A stretch of DNA of 64,000 bases from Perilla frutescens. Taxonomy: Eukaryota; Streptophyta; Magnoliopsida; Lamiales; Lamiaceae. The stretch covers positions 3,472,001 to 3,536,000 of the forward strand of contig BRKX01000014.1 of NCBI GenBank assembly GCA_026008535.1, read 5' to 3'. Position numbers and translations under genes: made by a program. Positions 62,405 to 64,000 of the stretch are shown piece by piece. Position 1 is the first letter of the stretch. Each line of letters starts with the position of its first letter. Under the pieces are notes generated by a model. It was given only the letters and a program-made list of their open reading frames with translations, ran no database searches and was not told the origin of the DNA.

Positions 62405-62655
62405 AGCAAAATCGACATGTTCGAACAATGAAATTCGAACAAATGTACAACATTTGAACTTTGAAGTTCGAATATGTCTATGAACGTTCGAACTTTGAAA
62501 TTCGAACATGTGTTAGACGTTTGAACTTTGAAGTTCGAACATGTGTTAGGCGTTTGAACTTTTAAGTTCGAACGTAAGTTTCGAACGTCTAACACATGTT
62601 CGAACTTCAAACTTCGAACAAGTGTTAAATGTTCGAACTTCAAAGTTCGAACAGT
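62405..62655. repeat. TTCGAA tandem array between transposase and PMD, copy 2
   Basis: About eight units of roughly 31 bp with the core TTCGAACTTTGAAGTTCGAA joined by ACATGTGTTAGACG-type spacers. It is longer than the equivalent array in copy 1 (15940-16060), consistent with unit gain or loss. Confidence 0.9.
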
Positions 62656-62914
62656 TTATTTGCCTTAGTGCAAATTATGAGGGACTTGATTTGCTATGAC
62701 ATTATAAGTGTGTGCATCACTTGGTAGAAGAATATATATTACTAATAGTGAAGATAAATAAATATAAACCTTCAATACTAATACATAAATAAACATAAAC
62801 TTTCAATATTAATACATAAATAAACATAAAACTTTCAATACTAATACTAATGAAGATAAGTATTCAATACATAACAGATAAATATAAAAGTAAACACTAC
62901 CGTCGTCTACGTCT

Positions 62915-64000
62915 TCATCTCGAATAAGACTCGCCCTGCTCTTGTTCCCTATGAGAGTGTGTCTCGCCCTGCTCATGCCCTGTACAAAAATGCAACGCCT
63001 CGAAAGCTTCTTCAACTTGAGACATCACATACGGCAATGATAGGTCCTGGTCATGAGCTCTCCACCGAGTCAACGCTAGCTCAAGATATCCAATAGCTGA
63101 CTGAATCCCGTCCCAAGGTGAAATAGTCATCGGTGGGTCTACAACGGGAGCTGCGGCCTCAGGCTGGACTCGAGGATGAGATATAGACTCATACCACTGC
63201 TGGTAATCGGGGGAGCACGCCCAAGCTGGATAGACAACTCTTCCTCGGCGATCTCGAGCCAACTTATGACTCTCCCACTGCTCATAAAAGGAAGCAAGCA
63301 TGCCCCATACGACACAATACTGTCCGGGCTTCTTGCCCCGTCTAAAGACAACGGGGTCCAATGGGGGATGTGGGATGGTCTGTACCCGTCCAAGCTGCCT
63401 CAACACCCAATCTGGGAGATATAGGTCCACAATATCATATGCTGTGATACAATCTTCATAGAAGGTCACCTCGGGTCGCTCACCGCCATCTCGCAGCCTC
63501 ACATACGGGTCCCAGACAACCTAATATTCAAAAGGCTTAATTCAGCTTAGTACATATATTTGAATAAAACTATATCATATACAAATAGAAGAAACTCACA
63601 TCCTCTGCTCTCAATGTATCCAGCTGCAACCTATAAGCCGTCATTGCATCCTTAGACACTGCACCATGCACCTGTTGCGCCCATCTCATTGTAAAAGGCT
63701 ATCCAGATGGATAGTCGGTATTTTGTTGTGGTCGACCAGGTGTAGGGAAGTGCTCGTAAATCCATGCCTGTATGAATTGACAACACATTAAGAAAACAAC
63801 ACATTTAGTGAATAAAAAATGATTAAAAAATAGACATTTTTCATTTACCTCCAGCAGTGTCAGGAAACCAGCCATCTGTCTACACCCAACCCAAGAGCCC
63901 ACTCCCAATTGTCTGTATAGAAAAGCTAATGCAGCTATCCCCCATGCATAACATTCAAACTCCTCGGGGTCCTCGAACAATCGTAGATAATTGCATGTGA
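62915..64000 (-). pseudogene. Plant mobile domain (PMD) gene, copy 2, 5' part beyond window
   Basis: Exons on the minus strand: exon 2 from beyond 64000 to 63849, exon 3 63767-63600 and exon 4 63520-62915, with the same lengths as copy 1 for exons 3 and 4 (168 and 606 nt). Exon 4 is fully open, including the Gly codon that is a stop in copy 1, and contains PDYQQWYESISHPRVQPEA and SQVEEAFEALHF. A single nonsense codon, TAG at 63701-63699 in exon 3 (CAG in copy 1), breaks the visible part. No frameshift is seen. It is convergent with the transposase of the same element. Confidence 0.82.

Larger units (their letters stand above)
58645..64000. mobile_element. Full-length MULE, copy 2 (inverse of copy 1), runs off the window
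   Basis: Its left terminus GGGAGTTTCTGTTTGCACCA is the transposase-side end. It collinearly matches copy 1 read on the opposite strand: transposase on + (58941-62258), a TTCGAA array (62405-62655) and the PMD gene on - (from 62915 to past 64000). The target duplication on the left should be near ATTTTCTAA (58636-58644). The other end is outside the window. Confidence 0.88.

Overview
This window is nuclear DNA of a flowering plant, almost certainly a eudicot. It is AT-rich, the two host genes have many short GT-AG introns, and the rest is dominated by plant DNA transposons with some retroelement fragments. All splice models here were read by eye from frame continuity and GT/AG borders; no search or alignment was run.

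Host genes. Two intact genes lie on the minus strand. (1) TAF6, a TFIID/SAGA-type histone-fold TAF, spans 7672-12386 in 12 coding exons and encodes 548 aa. (2) A single-module AAA ATPase with an Arg-rich, probably organellar N-terminus and an acidic insert spans 23442-34795 in 24 coding exons and encodes 1013 aa. Their summed exon lengths are exact multiples of three. I see no other complete host gene.

Mobile DNA. Most of the remainder belongs to one Mutator-like (MULE) family. Its termini read GGGAGTTTCTRTTTGCACCA, it makes 8-9 bp target duplications, and its subterminal regions carry arrays of TTCGAA dyads. A full-length 6.9-kb member (12930-19816, exact 9-bp duplication) carries two convergent genes: a plant mobile domain (PMD) gene on + and, on -, a MURA-type transposase with a WRKY/GCM1-like zinc region, SWIM finger, AT-hook-like motif and a C-terminal OTU-type protease domain. 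A second copy in opposite orientation begins at 58645 and runs off the window. A third, decayed transposase copy lies at about 39.6-42.9 kb. A fourth copy (50579-52668) is an internal-deletion derivative that keeps the ends of both genes. Short non-autonomous relatives lie at 4373-5149, 20327-20850, 21795-22224, 35826-36930 (one copy inserted inside another), 36974-37788, 37813-38696, 38785-39553, 44218-45215 and 57067-58644. One related unit around 21.4-22.8 kb appears to carry captured LRR-gene fragments.

Other repeats: a long-TIR MULE MITE at 23-1004, a hAT-type MITE at 3158-3330, two tRNA-derived SINE-like copies near 1.6 and 49.5 kb, a different MULE-like element at 45331-46048, LTR-retroelement fragments between 49.7 and 56.8 kb, and several tandem repeats and microsatellites.

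The most interesting material is the PMD + transposase-OTU element family: its TTCGAA dyad arrays, the same TGA in all three transposase copies at a conserved Trp site, the C-to-T/G-to-A nonsense spectrum, and a PMD gene that has decayed less than the transposase beside it.
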